Below, one piece after another: positions 17,500-28,100 of a stretch of DNA of 33,539 bases. The first letter of the stretch is position 1. Each line of letters starts with the position of its first letter. The notes under the pieces were generated by a model. The model was given only the letters and a program-made list of their open reading frames with translations. It made no database searches and was not told the DNA's origin. The translations under genes were made by a program, and so were the position numbers. This DNA comes from an uncultured Hyphomicrobiaceae bacterium (GTDB taxonomy: Bacteria; Pseudomonadota; Alphaproteobacteria; Rhizobiales; CALHAX01): assembly GCA_937931785.1 (NCBI GenBank), contig CALHAX010000055.1, positions 1-33,539 of the forward strand. The letters run 5' to 3'.

Positions 17500-18227
17500 C
17501 CGCAGCACCACAACCAAACGACAACACCGAACAAGCCGACGTATATTTTAACGTCGCGGAACAAACGTTCGTCGCCGACGTGTCAGGCGCACTGTGGTGG
17601 CCAGAAACCGAAACGTTGATCGTTGCCGACCTCCACCTTGAAAAAGGATCCGCTTACGCAAGGCGCGGTGCATTCCTCCCGCCCTACGACAGCCGCACTA
17701 CGTTGCGCCGTCTTGAAGCAACAATGCAGCGGCGAGCTCCAAAGCGGATGATTTTGCTTGGTGACAGTTTTCACGACCTTGACGCGATGCATCGCCTTCC
17801 AAAGGCGGAGCGCGAACACGTGTGTAGACTGCAAGCGCAGTGCGCATGGATCTGGATTACCGGAAATCATGATCCCGCCATTTCAGAACGCCTTGGGGGT
17901 GACGTGTGCGAGGATTATGCCGAAGCAGGTTTGACGTTACGCCATGAACCCGGACCACTCGAAACCACGGGCGAGATTGCAGGACATCTTCATCCTGCAG
18001 CCCGCATCGTTCGGCATGGTCGAAGCCTTCGCCGCAAGTGCTTTATTGCAAACGACACGCGCGTCGTCATTCCAGCCTTCGGAGCTTATACGGGTGGATT
18101 GAACGTATGTGATGAAGCGTTCACAAAAATATTCCTCACCCCGGGAACACAGAACGGCCCACGTGTCTGGATGGTTGGGGAAAACGGAGTTTATAGTGTG
18201 GCTGCGAAAGATTTGCGCGGTGACTGA
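17496..18227 (+). CDS. pdeM: Ligase-associated DNA damage response endonuclease PdeM
   Basis: 243 residues. Its ATG overlaps the lhr stop (ATGA), which shows translational coupling. It is a calcineurin-like metallophosphoesterase: the metal ligands are visible in VADLHLEKG, LGDSFHD, TGNHD and GHLHP, and a late conserved FGAYTGGLN block ends the core. Family members are Mn2+-dependent nucleases or phosphodiesterases found with the ligase-associated helicase. It ends 25 bp before the convergent PodJ-like gene. Confidence 0.93.
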   Translation: MTAAPQPNDNTEQADVYFNVAEQTFVADVSGALWWPETETLIVADLHLEKGSAYARRGAFLPPYDSRTTLRRLEATMQRRAPKRMILLGDSFHDLDAMHRLPKAEREHVCRLQAQCAWIWITGNHDPAISERLGGDVCEDYAEAGLTLRHEPGPLETTGEIAGHLHPAARIVRHGRSLRRKCFIANDTRVVIPAFGAYTGGLNVCDEAFTKIFLTPGTQNGPRVWMVGENGVYSVAAKDLRGD

Positions 18228-18252
18228 AATCCCACGACAAAACTCTCAGTTA

Positions 18253-21200
18253 TCAGATGCGACCAAGTTTTGCAGCTTTCTCGCGCACGGCTGATTCAAT
18301 GCGCTCGATCAAGGCATGATCGACAGCCCCGGTAGGAATCATGCCATTCTGTGTCTGGAACGATTTGATTGACGTTTTGGTTTTCCCGCCAACGCGCCCA
18401 TCCGGTGAACCGACATTGAAACCAAGTCCGTTCAATAACCGTTGAACTTTCTTGACCTCGTCCTCGCCAATCTTGCCTGGCGTGACGATGGCCTTGGTCG
18501 CGGGCACAGGGTCAAACGTTGCTGCCACTGGTCGCACAACACGCTCTACGGATTTCGGTTGCCATGACACAGTCTTGTTCGCTTCTTCACTGGCCGGTGT
18601 GGCACGCCAGTTTTTCACAAGATCCCTGGCCGCCGCAAGTTCGGATGCACTCAGTTGTGAGGTCACGCTCTTGAGACGACGCACCGCCTCCTGATCGCCC
18701 TGCTTGGCGGCAAGGGAAAACCATTTGTATGCAGTGCGTCGGTTTTTCGCGACACCCAATCCGTTGAGATAGAGAATTGCAACATTAAATTGGCTGTCCG
18801 CGAGACCATGATCTGCAGCCCGCTCGAACCATTGCGCAGCGTTGACATAGTTCGGTGATCCCGCAGCCTGACCGGCGTAAAGCACAGCCAGATTATGCAT
18901 CGCCTTGACGTTGCCCTGCTGGGCCGCGCGCGTATACCAGATTTTCGCCCGCCCCGTGTCTGTCGCAACACCGACCCCACGCTCATAGAGTGCTGCAAGG
19001 CGGTACTGCGCGCGCGCATGACCCGCAGAAGCGGCACGCGTGTACCACTTTACAGCAGCAACCGTATCCCGCGGCACACCGTTCCCCTGAGCAAGTCGCG
19101 ATGCAACTTCGAATTGCGCCGCAGTATCACCGCTTGCAGCCGCCATACGAAGTGACAATGGCCCCGTTGCTAGAGGCGGTAATTCCAGCTTTGATCCCCC
19201 GGAAACAGTCCTGTTACCAGATAGATCTTGTGGGTCGGGCGTGAGCGCCGCCTTCTCTACTGGCGGGCCGGTATTTTCAAGGTCAGGAAAACCCTCAAGA
19301 GGATTATTCACTCCAGACATCGGCTTTACAACGCCAGCAGTTCGCACTGCGTTCGCCGTTTCCGAAGACATCGGTTTCGTCGAGTGCGTGACATCAGAGG
19401 GCAACGCCGTAACGTCCGTTCCCCGAGTTGTCGTCCGATCAACCAAAGCCGTTTGTGTCAGCCTGTCGTTTCCGTCACCTGAAATTGCATTCCACAAAAG
19501 CAACCCACTAAGGATCGTGGCAATTCCAAACACCAGAACCAACGCAGCCGGACTTCCGTCTTTCAGATTTTGAAAGAGCGACCTGCGCAAATTGCTGATC
19601 GACTGTGACGATAAATCTTCTTGTTCATCAAGGTAGCCGGACTGGGCCGCAGGGTGCTGCCTGTTGTCAGCAGCGGGAGATAACGGCGCGTGTTGCACCG
19701 CCTCCGTAAACCCGGTTTCAGGCAACGGCGTCTCAACCACTTGCTCTTGCATTTCTTGTTGCTCTATCGGTGCCTCGGCGCGTTTGCCTCGTCGTGCAAG
19801 TGCATTCCCGACAGGCGCGAGGCGCTGCAAAACCGACTGTTTTGCCTGCTTCATGCGCCCCTCGTGAGCAACCACATTCTCCTGAGGTTCAACAGCTGGA
19901 AGCGGTGATTGTGATGCAGCCACAGGGGCCGGGACAACAATCGGAGCCCTGCGTGAGTCCGGTGTGAGCCGATCGTCAAGCAGGTCATGGAGCTCATCAA
20001 TCCGCCGGTTGACTTGAGTATCTGCACTCTTGAATTGTTCTGCAGCCTGAGCAGCGGCCGCTTTTGCAGCCTGTTCAATCAGGCTTGGAATTTCCGTACG
20101 TGTCTGATCGAGACCAGACTCAATACGCTCCACGCTGTTTGTGACACTGTCCAGCTGTCGCGTCAGCCGCTCGATTTCGCTCTTGAAATCAAGGCCATCA
20201 TCCGTCGAATGTTGCGCGGACAAGTCTTCATTTTTTTCTGGTATTGCCGCAACCATGTCTGTCGCATCTGGCGTGTCTTTGTAAACGACCGGTTCCTGCA
20301 CACTGCTCTCTGCCGTTTTCGCCTTGCCGGAGAGAACCTGCTCAAGCTCCGAGCGTAACGAACCAATCGACAGGTCGTCGTCCTGCACAATGTCTTTGGA
20401 GAAAATTTCCTGTTCTTTCGAAAGTGAGTTTAAATTCTCCGAAGCTTGATGCAACGGAGCGAAATCATTCGCAATGCTCTGCTCCGGATCAGCAGTATCC
20501 AGCTCTCCTTGAGGAACTTCACTTGTGTTCACGTTTTCAACTGGAACAAACGGCGAATGGAAGTCTGCTTGCGCTTCAAAATCAGGAGAAGCGGCCACGG
20601 AAGGATGATAAGCGAAGATGCGGTCATCCGCGCTCTCACCTGCTGCCATTGCGGAAGCACGGGCCTGTTCGGCACGATCCGCGGCCACTGCATCTTCGAA
20701 TGTCAGATCGGATTGCCGTGTCAACGCACCAAGGTCCGGTCGGTCCAATTGCGGCTGCGACGGAGGCGGTGCGCCAATCGGTTTTTCAGCAGATCGAGAA
20801 AATGCAGTCTCATCGTGTGGTGTTGGCAGGCCTTGCGGCTCTGGTAAGTTGCCTGGCGCCAGATACGTCGCCCGTGCTGCAACCGGTGGTACTGGCGCAG
20901 AGGGAACAGCACCGAATGCCTGTTGTTGCGGACTGGCAACTGGGTGAGGAGCCGCTGCCACGACAGGAGCCGGTCCTGGTGCGGGGGCGGGTGTCGACAC
21001 CCCCGTGCGAATAGCCAATGACGTTAATTGTGCATCAAACAGAGCGAGATGGCGATCAAGATCCGGTGTTGCCGTGCCCGCAACCATAGACTGATCCAGA
21101 TAGCGCAAACGGTCCTGGAGTTGCGCAACCACATCGCCGTGACGGTTTCCAGTGGATTGCAGGTGATGCGCGATACGGCCAAGCAGCTCTTCAAGGTGTT

Positions 21201-21282
21201 GAAGTCGTGATGCTCTCATTGCGATTTGGTCCGGGTGTCCTGCCACCCTGTTCCCATGCTGTGCTGCAGTTCCGTCACTCAT
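18253..21282 (-). CDS. PodJ-like polarity protein: coiled coil, membrane helix, Sel1 repeats, peptidoglycan-binding domain
   Basis: 1009 residues from ATG 21282; a TTG four codons upstream is less likely. From N to C: a short helical head (about 18-90), a Pro/Ala-rich linker (about 95-180), an acidic disordered region, a coiled coil (about 362-432), one membrane helix (about 578-598), four Sel1-like repeats (about 720-866; motifs such as A-x-x-WY-x-x-AA-x-x-G and LY-x-x-G-x-GV), and a peptidoglycan-binding-1 domain near the end (about 942-996). This order matches PodJ of Caulobacter and its Rhizobiales relatives, which mark the new or growing pole; the Sel1 and wall-binding parts are periplasmic. 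It converges on pdeM and diverges from a secreted protein across 327 bp. Confidence 0.85.
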   Translation of the reverse strand: MSDGTAAQHGNRVAGHPDQIAMRASRLQHLEELLGRIAHHLQSTGNRHGDVVAQLQDRLRYLDQSMVAGTATPDLDRHLALFDAQLTSLAIRTGVSTPAPAPGPAPVVAAAPHPVASPQQQAFGAVPSAPVPPVAARATYLAPGNLPEPQGLPTPHDETAFSRSAEKPIGAPPPSQPQLDRPDLGALTRQSDLTFEDAVAADRAEQARASAMAAGESADDRIFAYHPSVAASPDFEAQADFHSPFVPVENVNTSEVPQGELDTADPEQSIANDFAPLHQASENLNSLSKEQEIFSKDIVQDDDLSIGSLRSELEQVLSGKAKTAESSVQEPVVYKDTPDATDMVAAIPEKNEDLSAQHSTDDGLDFKSEIERLTRQLDSVTNSVERIESGLDQTRTEIPSLIEQAAKAAAAQAAEQFKSADTQVNRRIDELHDLLDDRLTPDSRRAPIVVPAPVAASQSPLPAVEPQENVVAHEGRMKQAKQSVLQRLAPVGNALARRGKRAEAPIEQQEMQEQVVETPLPETGFTEAVQHAPLSPAADNRQHPAAQSGYLDEQEDLSSQSISNLRRSLFQNLKDGSPAALVLVFGIATILSGLLLWNAISGDGNDRLTQTALVDRTTTRGTDVTALPSDVTHSTKPMSSETANAVRTAGVVKPMSGVNNPLEGFPDLENTGPPVEKAALTPDPQDLSGNRTVSGGSKLELPPLATGPLSLRMAAASGDTAAQFEVASRLAQGNGVPRDTVAAVKWYTRAASAGHARAQYRLAALYERGVGVATDTGRAKIWYTRAAQQGNVKAMHNLAVLYAGQAAGSPNYVNAAQWFERAADHGLADSQFNVAILYLNGLGVAKNRRTAYKWFSLAAKQGDQEAVRRLKSVTSQLSASELAAARDLVKNWRATPASEEANKTVSWQPKSVERVVRPVAATFDPVPATKAIVTPGKIGEDEVKKVQRLLNGLGFNVGSPDGRVGGKTKTSIKSFQTQNGMIPTGAVDHALIERIESAVREKAAKLGRI

Positions 21283-21609
21283 CCTCAATCCCAACCCGTT
21301 GCATTGTCACATCATCGGCTCAAGGCACTCGGATCTACGAGACCGGCACGACAAAATCGAAAAGGAACGCTAACGACACACTGATTTCGGGTCGCAGAGC
21401 TCGCATACGCAACGCATAATGGGGCGAACTGAGGCGGCCGATCAGACGCAACACTCATCTGAGTCGGTTACTTGCAGTTTAATTTAAGAAGTGATTGCCG
21501 TAAACTTTTGAGGCCTATCGACTTGTAATTGGTCGAATTTCCCCCAGATTTCATCTGTACCGTCATTTTTGTGACAAATATGTCTTACGGCAACCCGCAG
21601 GAGTTTGAA
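21283..21609. other. 327-bp divergent intergenic region
   Basis: It must carry the promoters for the PodJ-like gene and the secreted coiled-coil gene. The centre (about 21470-21560) is clearly AT-richer than its surroundings, with TTTAATTTAAG near 21478. I see no clean -35/-10 pair, no hairpin and no convincing ORF. The longer in-frame extension of the right gene (ATG-like start at 21529) lacks a ribosome site. Confidence 0.5.
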
Positions 21610-22080
21610 ATGAAACCAGTTTCTGGTCAGCGAACAGCACGAGTTGCTGCGGCAATGCTGTTGCCTCTCATGATGACCGCGGCGCCTGGCTCAGCGGCGG
21701 ACGCAGCGGGCCGGTACACGATGCAACAAACCGACAATGGCATGTTGCGCCTCGATACACTGACGGGGGCGATGTCGCTTTGTAATGCACGCAATGGGGC
21801 CTGGGCTTGTGCGCGCATTGAAGACGACAGCGCAGGTCTTGAGAGCGAACTACGCGATCTCAAGCGTGAAAACAGGAGCTTGCGCAACCGGATTGCACAA
21901 CTGCAGACTGGATCAGGAGATCTCCCGACGAAAGGCGCAGCAGGTGTCGGCGGCATATCCGAGCTCCCGAGCGAACAGGATGTCGACAGAGCTTTCACCT
22001 TTCTTGAAGGGATTATCCGACGCTTCAAGGGGTTAGCTGAAGAACTACAGCAAAACAAACCCAACGGAACACCACTGTAG
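21610..22080 (+). CDS. Small secreted coiled-coil protein, unknown function
   Basis: 156 residues from ATG 21610, chosen for CAGGAG six bases upstream and because it begins a clean signal peptide (basic RTAR, then a hydrophobic run, then AAPGSAADA as a likely cleavage region). The mature part has two Cys separated by eight residues (SLC then WAC), a charged coiled coil (SELRDLKRENRSLRNRIAQL), a Gly-rich linker and a C-terminal amphipathic helix (FTFLEGIIRRFKGLAEEL). It is probably a periplasmic, disulfide-containing structural or assembly factor. I do not recognise a named family. The divergent arrangement with the PodJ-like gene may hint at a shared envelope role. Confidence 0.8.
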   Translation: MKPVSGQRTARVAAAMLLPLMMTAAPGSAADAAGRYTMQQTDNGMLRLDTLTGAMSLCNARNGAWACARIEDDSAGLESELRDLKRENRSLRNRIAQLQTGSGDLPTKGAAGVGGISELPSEQDVDRAFTFLEGIIRRFKGLAEELQQNKPNGTPL

Positions 22081-22122
22081 ACCTCCGCGTGCGCAGTGGA
22101 ATCTTTCGGCTGCGTTACGGTC

Positions 22123-23970
22123 TCAGGATCGGTTCTGATTGAGAGCGATCCGCAACTCCCGGTCTGCGATCGTCTCTCCACCCGGAATGCGCAGGTCACG
22201 AACAAACTCCAGCAAAGTTTGTTGTGGCGCAGGACTGGCAAGACTTGCCAAGATAGTGGTCAAGATGCTTGCCGGAAGCCCGAACATTGCGGCAAGCAAA
22301 TCGTCGTTACCTAACAGTGTCGGTGTAACACCCTGAGCAGCCAGTATGATGAATAGAAGCGTGACAGTGAAACCGACAACCATGCCCAATAATGCCCCGT
22401 AGCCTGTAATGCGCTTCCACCATATCGACATCACCAGACACGGAAATAGCGTCGCTGACGTGAGTGACAATCCCCAGCAAAACAAGCGTAGCGGATCGAC
22501 TGAAATTTGAAGCGCGGTCACGCCTCCAGCTACAATGGCAACCGACACAAACAAGCGTGCAGTAACCAGCCGCGGCAAATCTGCTGGCGGTAAATCTTGC
22601 GCACCGAAGACAAGATCATCGGTCAGCATGTTGGCAAGTGCCAGCGCATGAGCCGTCGTCGCAGCAACGATGGCAGCAAGCGCTCCTGCAACCGCCAGAA
22701 AGACCACAGCAGTCGGCAACCCGGTTGCAACGGCAAATCCACCAAACACACCATCGCGCACAAAGCGTACGTTTTCGATTGTCAGAACATTCACATCGCC
22801 GTCCACAATGATGAACCCGGATTCGATAAGCGCACGCACCCAAACAGGCGCTTCAGTAACGCTTGTGCCAATCACTGTATCAAAAAGAATGAAGCGAAAA
22901 TAAACGGCAATCGCAGGCAAACTGAGCATGACAAGCCCGACGAAAAAAACTGTCCATCCCATGGATTTTCGCATGTCATAGACGCTGCGAGTGGTGCCAG
23001 AGCGAACAAGCAGCGCCGGCATCGTTGCAATACCGGCCATGATCACCAGCGCCGTAATGACAAATCCCGTTGCACTCATGGCGCCAAACGCCTCGACGAA
23101 CGGTTTCTCGAGCAATGTTGCCTCAAGCCCTGGAAGCGTGAGACTGGCCGGGCCTGCGTCCGCAGCCCGTTCCAGAAGTCCGTTGCTCAACTCACGCAAT
23201 CCCAACCGGTCGAACATGAGCCCATATGTCATTTGTGGGAATGGAAGATTGGTGTAAGTCAGCGAAACAGCTGTCAGAGGAATTAAAATTCCACACAGCG
23301 CGGTGATCGCCTGAGCGCAGTTGGACCACGTGAGACCAAACATCCCACCAATCGATACGATGCAAAACAGCAGGACAGCTCCAGTGGCAATTGTCTCACC
23401 AAGCGATTGATCGGCAAACTGAGTCAGGAGGATGCCTGCAATTTTCATTTCAGCAGCCATAACCAGAACAATGCCAGGAATAAGAAAAAGTGCAGCCGCG
23501 ACACGCAACGTTCGGCTGGCAAAACGGCGCCCGAGGTAGCCAGGAACAGTCGTCGCCCCATACTTCCTCAAATAGGGAGCCAGAAGGATACCCAGCACCA
23601 TCAGGCCAAGCATCCAGCCAATCGCAAATGCAAATGCATCATGACCGATGAAGAAGAACAGCCCAGTCAAAGTAACAACACCAACGCCACCAAGACATGT
23701 GATGCTCATGGCCAGGCCGTTCAGCAGAGCTGGCACACCTCGCCCTGCCGAGAAATACTCTCCCGCGTCCGTTGCATAGGCGAGGAGGGCAACCATGAGA
23801 TACAGCCCGAGCGGAACCACGATCATTGTGGTTTTCACCATTGCGGTCGTCGAACCCAACTGTTCCATGATCATAAGAATGAACAACAAGCTGATCAGGG
23901 CACTGGTGAAGATGCCAAGATACACACCGATACGCGGCGCGAGCGTTCGTCGTTTGACCTGCGGCTGCAT
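22123..23970 (-). CDS. Sodium:solute symporter, large subunit (VC_2705-like)
   Basis: 615 residues with about thirteen to fourteen hydrophobic helices. The SSF signature region is visible around DAGEYFSAGRGVPALLNGLAMS and the helix after it. The gene follows the DUF4212 small subunit by 45 nt on the same strand; this two-gene symporter is the TIGR03647/TIGR03648 pair, often linked to acetate or other small carboxylates. It carries an internal insertion near residues 240-290 compared with ActP-like members, as I recall them. Placement next to a CrbR/CrbS-like pair supports uptake of acetate or a related acid. The substrate is inference. Confidence 0.9.
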   Translation of the reverse strand: MQPQVKRRTLAPRIGVYLGIFTSALISLLFILMIMEQLGSTTAMVKTTMIVVPLGLYLMVALLAYATDAGEYFSAGRGVPALLNGLAMSITCLGGVGVVTLTGLFFFIGHDAFAFAIGWMLGLMVLGILLAPYLRKYGATTVPGYLGRRFASRTLRVAAALFLIPGIVLVMAAEMKIAGILLTQFADQSLGETIATGAVLLFCIVSIGGMFGLTWSNCAQAITALCGILIPLTAVSLTYTNLPFPQMTYGLMFDRLGLRELSNGLLERAADAGPASLTLPGLEATLLEKPFVEAFGAMSATGFVITALVIMAGIATMPALLVRSGTTRSVYDMRKSMGWTVFFVGLVMLSLPAIAVYFRFILFDTVIGTSVTEAPVWVRALIESGFIIVDGDVNVLTIENVRFVRDGVFGGFAVATGLPTAVVFLAVAGALAAIVAATTAHALALANMLTDDLVFGAQDLPPADLPRLVTARLFVSVAIVAGGVTALQISVDPLRLFCWGLSLTSATLFPCLVMSIWWKRITGYGALLGMVVGFTVTLLFIILAAQGVTPTLLGNDDLLAAMFGLPASILTTILASLASPAPQQTLLEFVRDLRIPGGETIADRELRIALNQNRS

Positions 23971-24015
23971 CAGTTCCGTATCTCTCGTGGCATGATCTTC
24001 ACCTTGTCCGGGGGA

Positions 24016-24276
24016 TCAGATATCTTCATGAGCCCCGTGCCATCGATCCACAGCATCCTGCCGCCCAACGAAATGAAACACGGCCACCATTGCAAAAACG
24101 ATCGTTCCGTGCGTTGAAATGAGATATCCTAGAGGAAACCCGGCAAGCATTCGCGTATTGAGTGCATCAACATAAAGCGGCGTAGCCAGCATGATCACCG
24201 CAGGCAGTACCAGACTTGCAAGAATCTGAAACTTGGTCCGCTTCCAATATGGCCGCCGTCGGCGAAACTTGATCAT
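24016..24276 (-). CDS. Sodium:solute symporter, small subunit (DUF4212)
   Basis: 86 residues from ATG 24276; ATG 24291 adds five residues and cannot be excluded. A basic head (KFRRRRPYWKRTKFQ) precedes two membrane helices. The PLGYLISTHGTIVFAMVAVFHF segment with a late Tyr/His-rich end is typical of the family. It is needed with the large subunit for Na+-coupled solute uptake in characterised relatives. It is first in a two-gene operon and divergent from the response regulator across 155 bp. Confidence 0.87.
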   Translation of the reverse strand: MIKFRRRRPYWKRTKFQILASLVLPAVIMLATPLYVDALNTRMLAGFPLGYLISTHGTIVFAMVAVFHFVGRQDAVDRWHGAHEDI

Positions 24277-24431
24277 TTCAAAAGCCCCCATTCAACTGCA
24301 ACAAACGCATCTAGTGATACCACATGAATTGGTTGCCATCGAAAACGGCGTTTTAACGACAGTGACAGCAATCAACACGTACATCCTTCGTCGCGTTGCA
24401 CTGACATGTTCTTTGCAGTTAGATTCGGACC

Positions 24432-25103
24432 ATGACCAGCAAAACCATTGTAATTGTTGATGATCATCCGATTTTCCGCGGCGCGCTCAGCCAGTCGTTG
24501 AGTGCCGGGCCACATAGCGGATTAGGCGAGGTTGACATCCTTGAAGCCGGATCACTCACTGATCTCACAGCCGTACTGCAAGATGCGGGTGATGTTGATC
24601 TCATTCTGCTGGATCTGACAATGCCCGGTGTGCGGGGCCTTTCGGGCCTGATGCTGCTTCGTGCACAGCATCCCGAAATTCCTGTCATAATCGTGTCGGC
24701 GCGCGAAGATCCTCAAACAGTGCGTAAATGCATCGAAATTGGCGCTTCAGGCTACGTCCCGAAATCACTCTCTGTTGACGATATTCGCCATGCGGTCCGC
24801 TCTGTCCTCGGAGGGGACGTGTGGGTCCCTGACGACTATGATCTGACTGCCGAAGACGACGCGGGAACAGACGATGTTCTGGCCCGGGTCGCCAAACTCA
24901 CTCCGCAACAATTGCGCGTGCTCGTTATGCTGGGTGAAGGGCTGCTGAACAAGCAGATCGCATTTCAGCTCGGTGTGTCAGAGGCAACCGTCAAGGCTCA
25001 TGTCTCTGCGATTTTGCAGAAGCTTGACGTGGACAGTCGTACACAGGCCGTCATTGCAATCAACAGTGTTGATCGCAGCGAATGGCAACCAGCGCCCGTT
25101 TGA
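24432..25103 (+). CDS. NarL/LuxR-type response regulator (CrbR-like)
   Basis: 223 residues. The receiver domain (1-125) has the acidic pair Asp10/Asp11, the phosphoacceptor Asp61 in ILLDLTMPG, and Lys111 in YVPKS. A LuxR helix-turn-helix follows (about 155-215; LTPQQLRVL, NKQIAFQLGVSEATVKAHVSAILQKL). In Vibrio and Pseudomonas the homologous CrbR, activated by CrbS, turns on acetyl-CoA synthetase. Here the gene sits between the symporter pair and the kinase. Its stop is only three bases from the stop of the convergent kinase gene. There is no strong ribosome site before the ATG (CGGACC). Confidence 0.9.
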   Translation: MTSKTIVIVDDHPIFRGALSQSLSAGPHSGLGEVDILEAGSLTDLTAVLQDAGDVDLILLDLTMPGVRGLSGLMLLRAQHPEIPVIIVSAREDPQTVRKCIEIGASGYVPKSLSVDDIRHAVRSVLGGDVWVPDDYDLTAEDDAGTDDVLARVAKLTPQQLRVLVMLGEGLLNKQIAFQLGVSEATVKAHVSAILQKLDVDSRTQAVIAINSVDRSEWQPAPV

Positions 25104-25106
25104 ATT

Positions 25107-28100
25107 TTACTCCGCGGCGACCAGCTGCTGGCGCTGCTGGTAGATTGCCGCGCGAAGGGCCGCCGGGCGTACAGGTTTGCGCATTAAGGTCAGGCCGAGT
25201 TCCATGATATCGTTTTGAACATCAACGGATCGATCTGCTGTGATCATGATCGCTGACACCGGTTCGCCAACGATCGCACGCACAGATGCCACGACGTCCG
25301 TTCCGAGATTCTCAGCGAGATGATAGTCGGCCAGAATGACATCCGGTTTAACCGACGCATTGCGAACTTTGGCACACGCCTCATCTTCACTTTCAGCAAC
25401 AATGACATGGCACCCCCATCCAGCCAGAAGAATTTCCATGCCGCGAACAATCTCAGGTTCATTGTCGACAACAAGAACCACGGTACCGTTAAGGTTGTGT
25501 CCGAGCTTACGTCCGGCACTGTCTTTGATCGGACGAACAACAGGTGCCTTAACCGGAATGCGTACCGAGAACGCAGTTCCGTGATCAATAACCGATTCCA
25601 TCGTCACCGGATGTTCAAGAACGCTGGCAATACGTTGCACGATAGATAAGCCGAGACCCAACCCCCGCACTTTGCGTGCGTCCTTCTCAAGACGCTGAAA
25701 CTCCTTGAAGATCGTGCCACGATCATCGTCTTCAATACCCTTACCTGTGTCGACAACCTGTATGTTCAGATGATCTCCGTCTCGACGGGCACCGACCAGG
25801 ACTTTTCCCTCATCCGTGTATTTAATGGCATTCGAGATCAGATTCTGCAGTACACGGCGCAGCATGCGGCGATCGGACTGAATCCATGCCTCCGTCATCA
25901 CAAACCGAAGCTTCAGTCCTTTGGCACTGGCGAGAGGTTCGAATTCCAGACGCAATCTCTCGAACATCTCAGCCACTGGAAACACGCTGAATTCCGGTTC
26001 CATCGCCCCGGCGTCCAATCGCGAAATATCCAACAGTGCGCCAATAATCTCCTCAACCGCTTCCAGCGATGCGTCGATGCGCTGCGCAAGATCGTCCGCG
26101 CTGGTGCCACGTGCGCGTTCCGACAAACTACTCGTGTAAAGTCGGGCAGCATTCAAAGGCTGCAGAATATCGTGGCCGGCAGCAGCCAGAAATCGGGTCT
26201 TGTCGAGGTTCGCTTCGTCGGCTTTGAGCTTCGCTTCACCAAGTGCTGTGTTGGCATGCGTGAGCTGCGCTGTTCGCTCGTTGACACGGCGTTCCAACGA
26301 CTCATTGGCGCGTGCCAGTGCCTCCGCGGAGGTCACACGGTCGGTGATGTCCGTGTAGGTTGTCACGATACCGCCTTGCGGCATGGCACTTGTGCCAATC
26401 TCCAGAACGCGATTGTCCGTTACGTTCGTATCCTGAAAAGTTTCCTTGGTCAGCGCGATCCTGTTGACCTGCTCGGCCACCCAGGTCTTTACATTGACAG
26501 GTCCATAATGACCCGCTTCCGCCTTATATTGAATGATCTTGTCCAGCGGCACTCCGACGGCGCCAAATTCGGGAGGTAAATCCATCATCTGTCGAAATCG
26601 TCGGTTCCAGCAGATCAATTGCAGGTCTTCATCAAATACACTGATGCCCTGGCCCATTTGATCCAACGCAGATTGTAGAAGATCGCGATTATACTGGATT
26701 GCCTCGGACGCATCATCGAGAAGTTTTAATGCCGATCGTTCTCCAACATTCTGACGTCGCAAGAGCAGCGACAGGACCAGCCGAGACGAAGCGGCACCAA
26801 TGGCACTGGCCAGCAACCGCTCCGTAAACCGGATAAATTCAACATCAGCATCCCCACCAGGATCGAGGGGAACATTCTCGCGCGCAGCGTATTGTTTGAA
26901 ACTCCGCTCCGCACGCTCCGTCCCAACATAACGCCCAGCCGTACGCATAAGGTCTTGAACGGTGATTGAGGTGCGCCATAGACGGAATGCCGGAGATGGG
27001 CCAGTAACAACGCCCTCCGTTTGGAGAAAAATATTGGCCTGAAGCCGTTCAACCGGCGATGGCTGTCGCATCAATGAAACCACCACGAACGCAACGACAT
27101 TGGTGCTGAGACTCCAGAACACGCCGTGCACAAGCGCGTTCATCTCCAGCCCGAAAAGGGCTTCTGGGCGCAAAATCGAGTAGCCCCAGGGTCCGTTCTG
27201 CAGAATTTGTTTCGACACCCAGCCTGCTTCTGCAATCCATGGAAGAAACATTGTGTAACTCCAGACTGCAAAACCAATAAGGATTCCAGCAATGGCACCG
27301 GCGGCAGTGCCACGTCGCGAGAAAAGACCAGCAAAAAACGCCGGAGCGAACTGCGCAATTGCAGCGAATGAGAGCAGGCCAATAGACGCCAACGCCTGAC
27401 TCTGTCCGATTGTTCTGTGAAACCCGTAGGCCAGCATCAGAACTAGAAAGATCGTCACCCGTCGAATATTCAGCAGCAAGGGCCCGATCTCTGCGTAATC
27501 GTCTGAGTCAGGGCTCCGTGTTGCTGCACTGCGCAGCATGAGCGGAACAATGATTTCGTTGCACACCATGATTGCCAGCGCGATGGAGGCAACGATAACC
27601 ATCGCCGTTGCCGCCGATAATCCACCGACGAACGCAAACATGGTCAGCGCCGTTGCTCCTTCAGAAAGCGGCAGCGCGAGCACAAACATGTCTGCATCCA
27701 CCTGACCGGCAGGAAACGTCAGAAGGCCAGCAAGTGCAATCGGGAGAACAAAGATATTGATCAGGACGAGATAGATCGGGAACAGCCATGCAGCGGTACG
27801 GACGTCCCCCTGAGATTGGTTCTCCACCACGGCAACATGAAATTGCCGCGGCAGCAGTACGATACACGTGAAGCTCAGGAGCGTAATAGTCAGCCATCGA
27901 CTGGCAGAAAAACCTTCATTCACAAGACGATCGATCAAACCTGCCTGAGATGCCCGGCTCCACAGATCCGCGAACCCGTCAAACATCCAGTACGTAACGA
28001 AAAACCCGACCGACACGAATGCAAAGAGTTTGACGATCGACTCCGTTGCAACCGCCAACATCAGCCCACCCTGATGCTCGGTCGCATCAATGTGGCGAGT

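Noticed and set aside
21478-21490. TTAA-rich stretch (TTTAATTTAAG) as a CtrA box
   Set aside because: The two TTAA elements are only two bases apart, so it does not match the CtrA pattern; it may simply be AT-rich promoter DNA.
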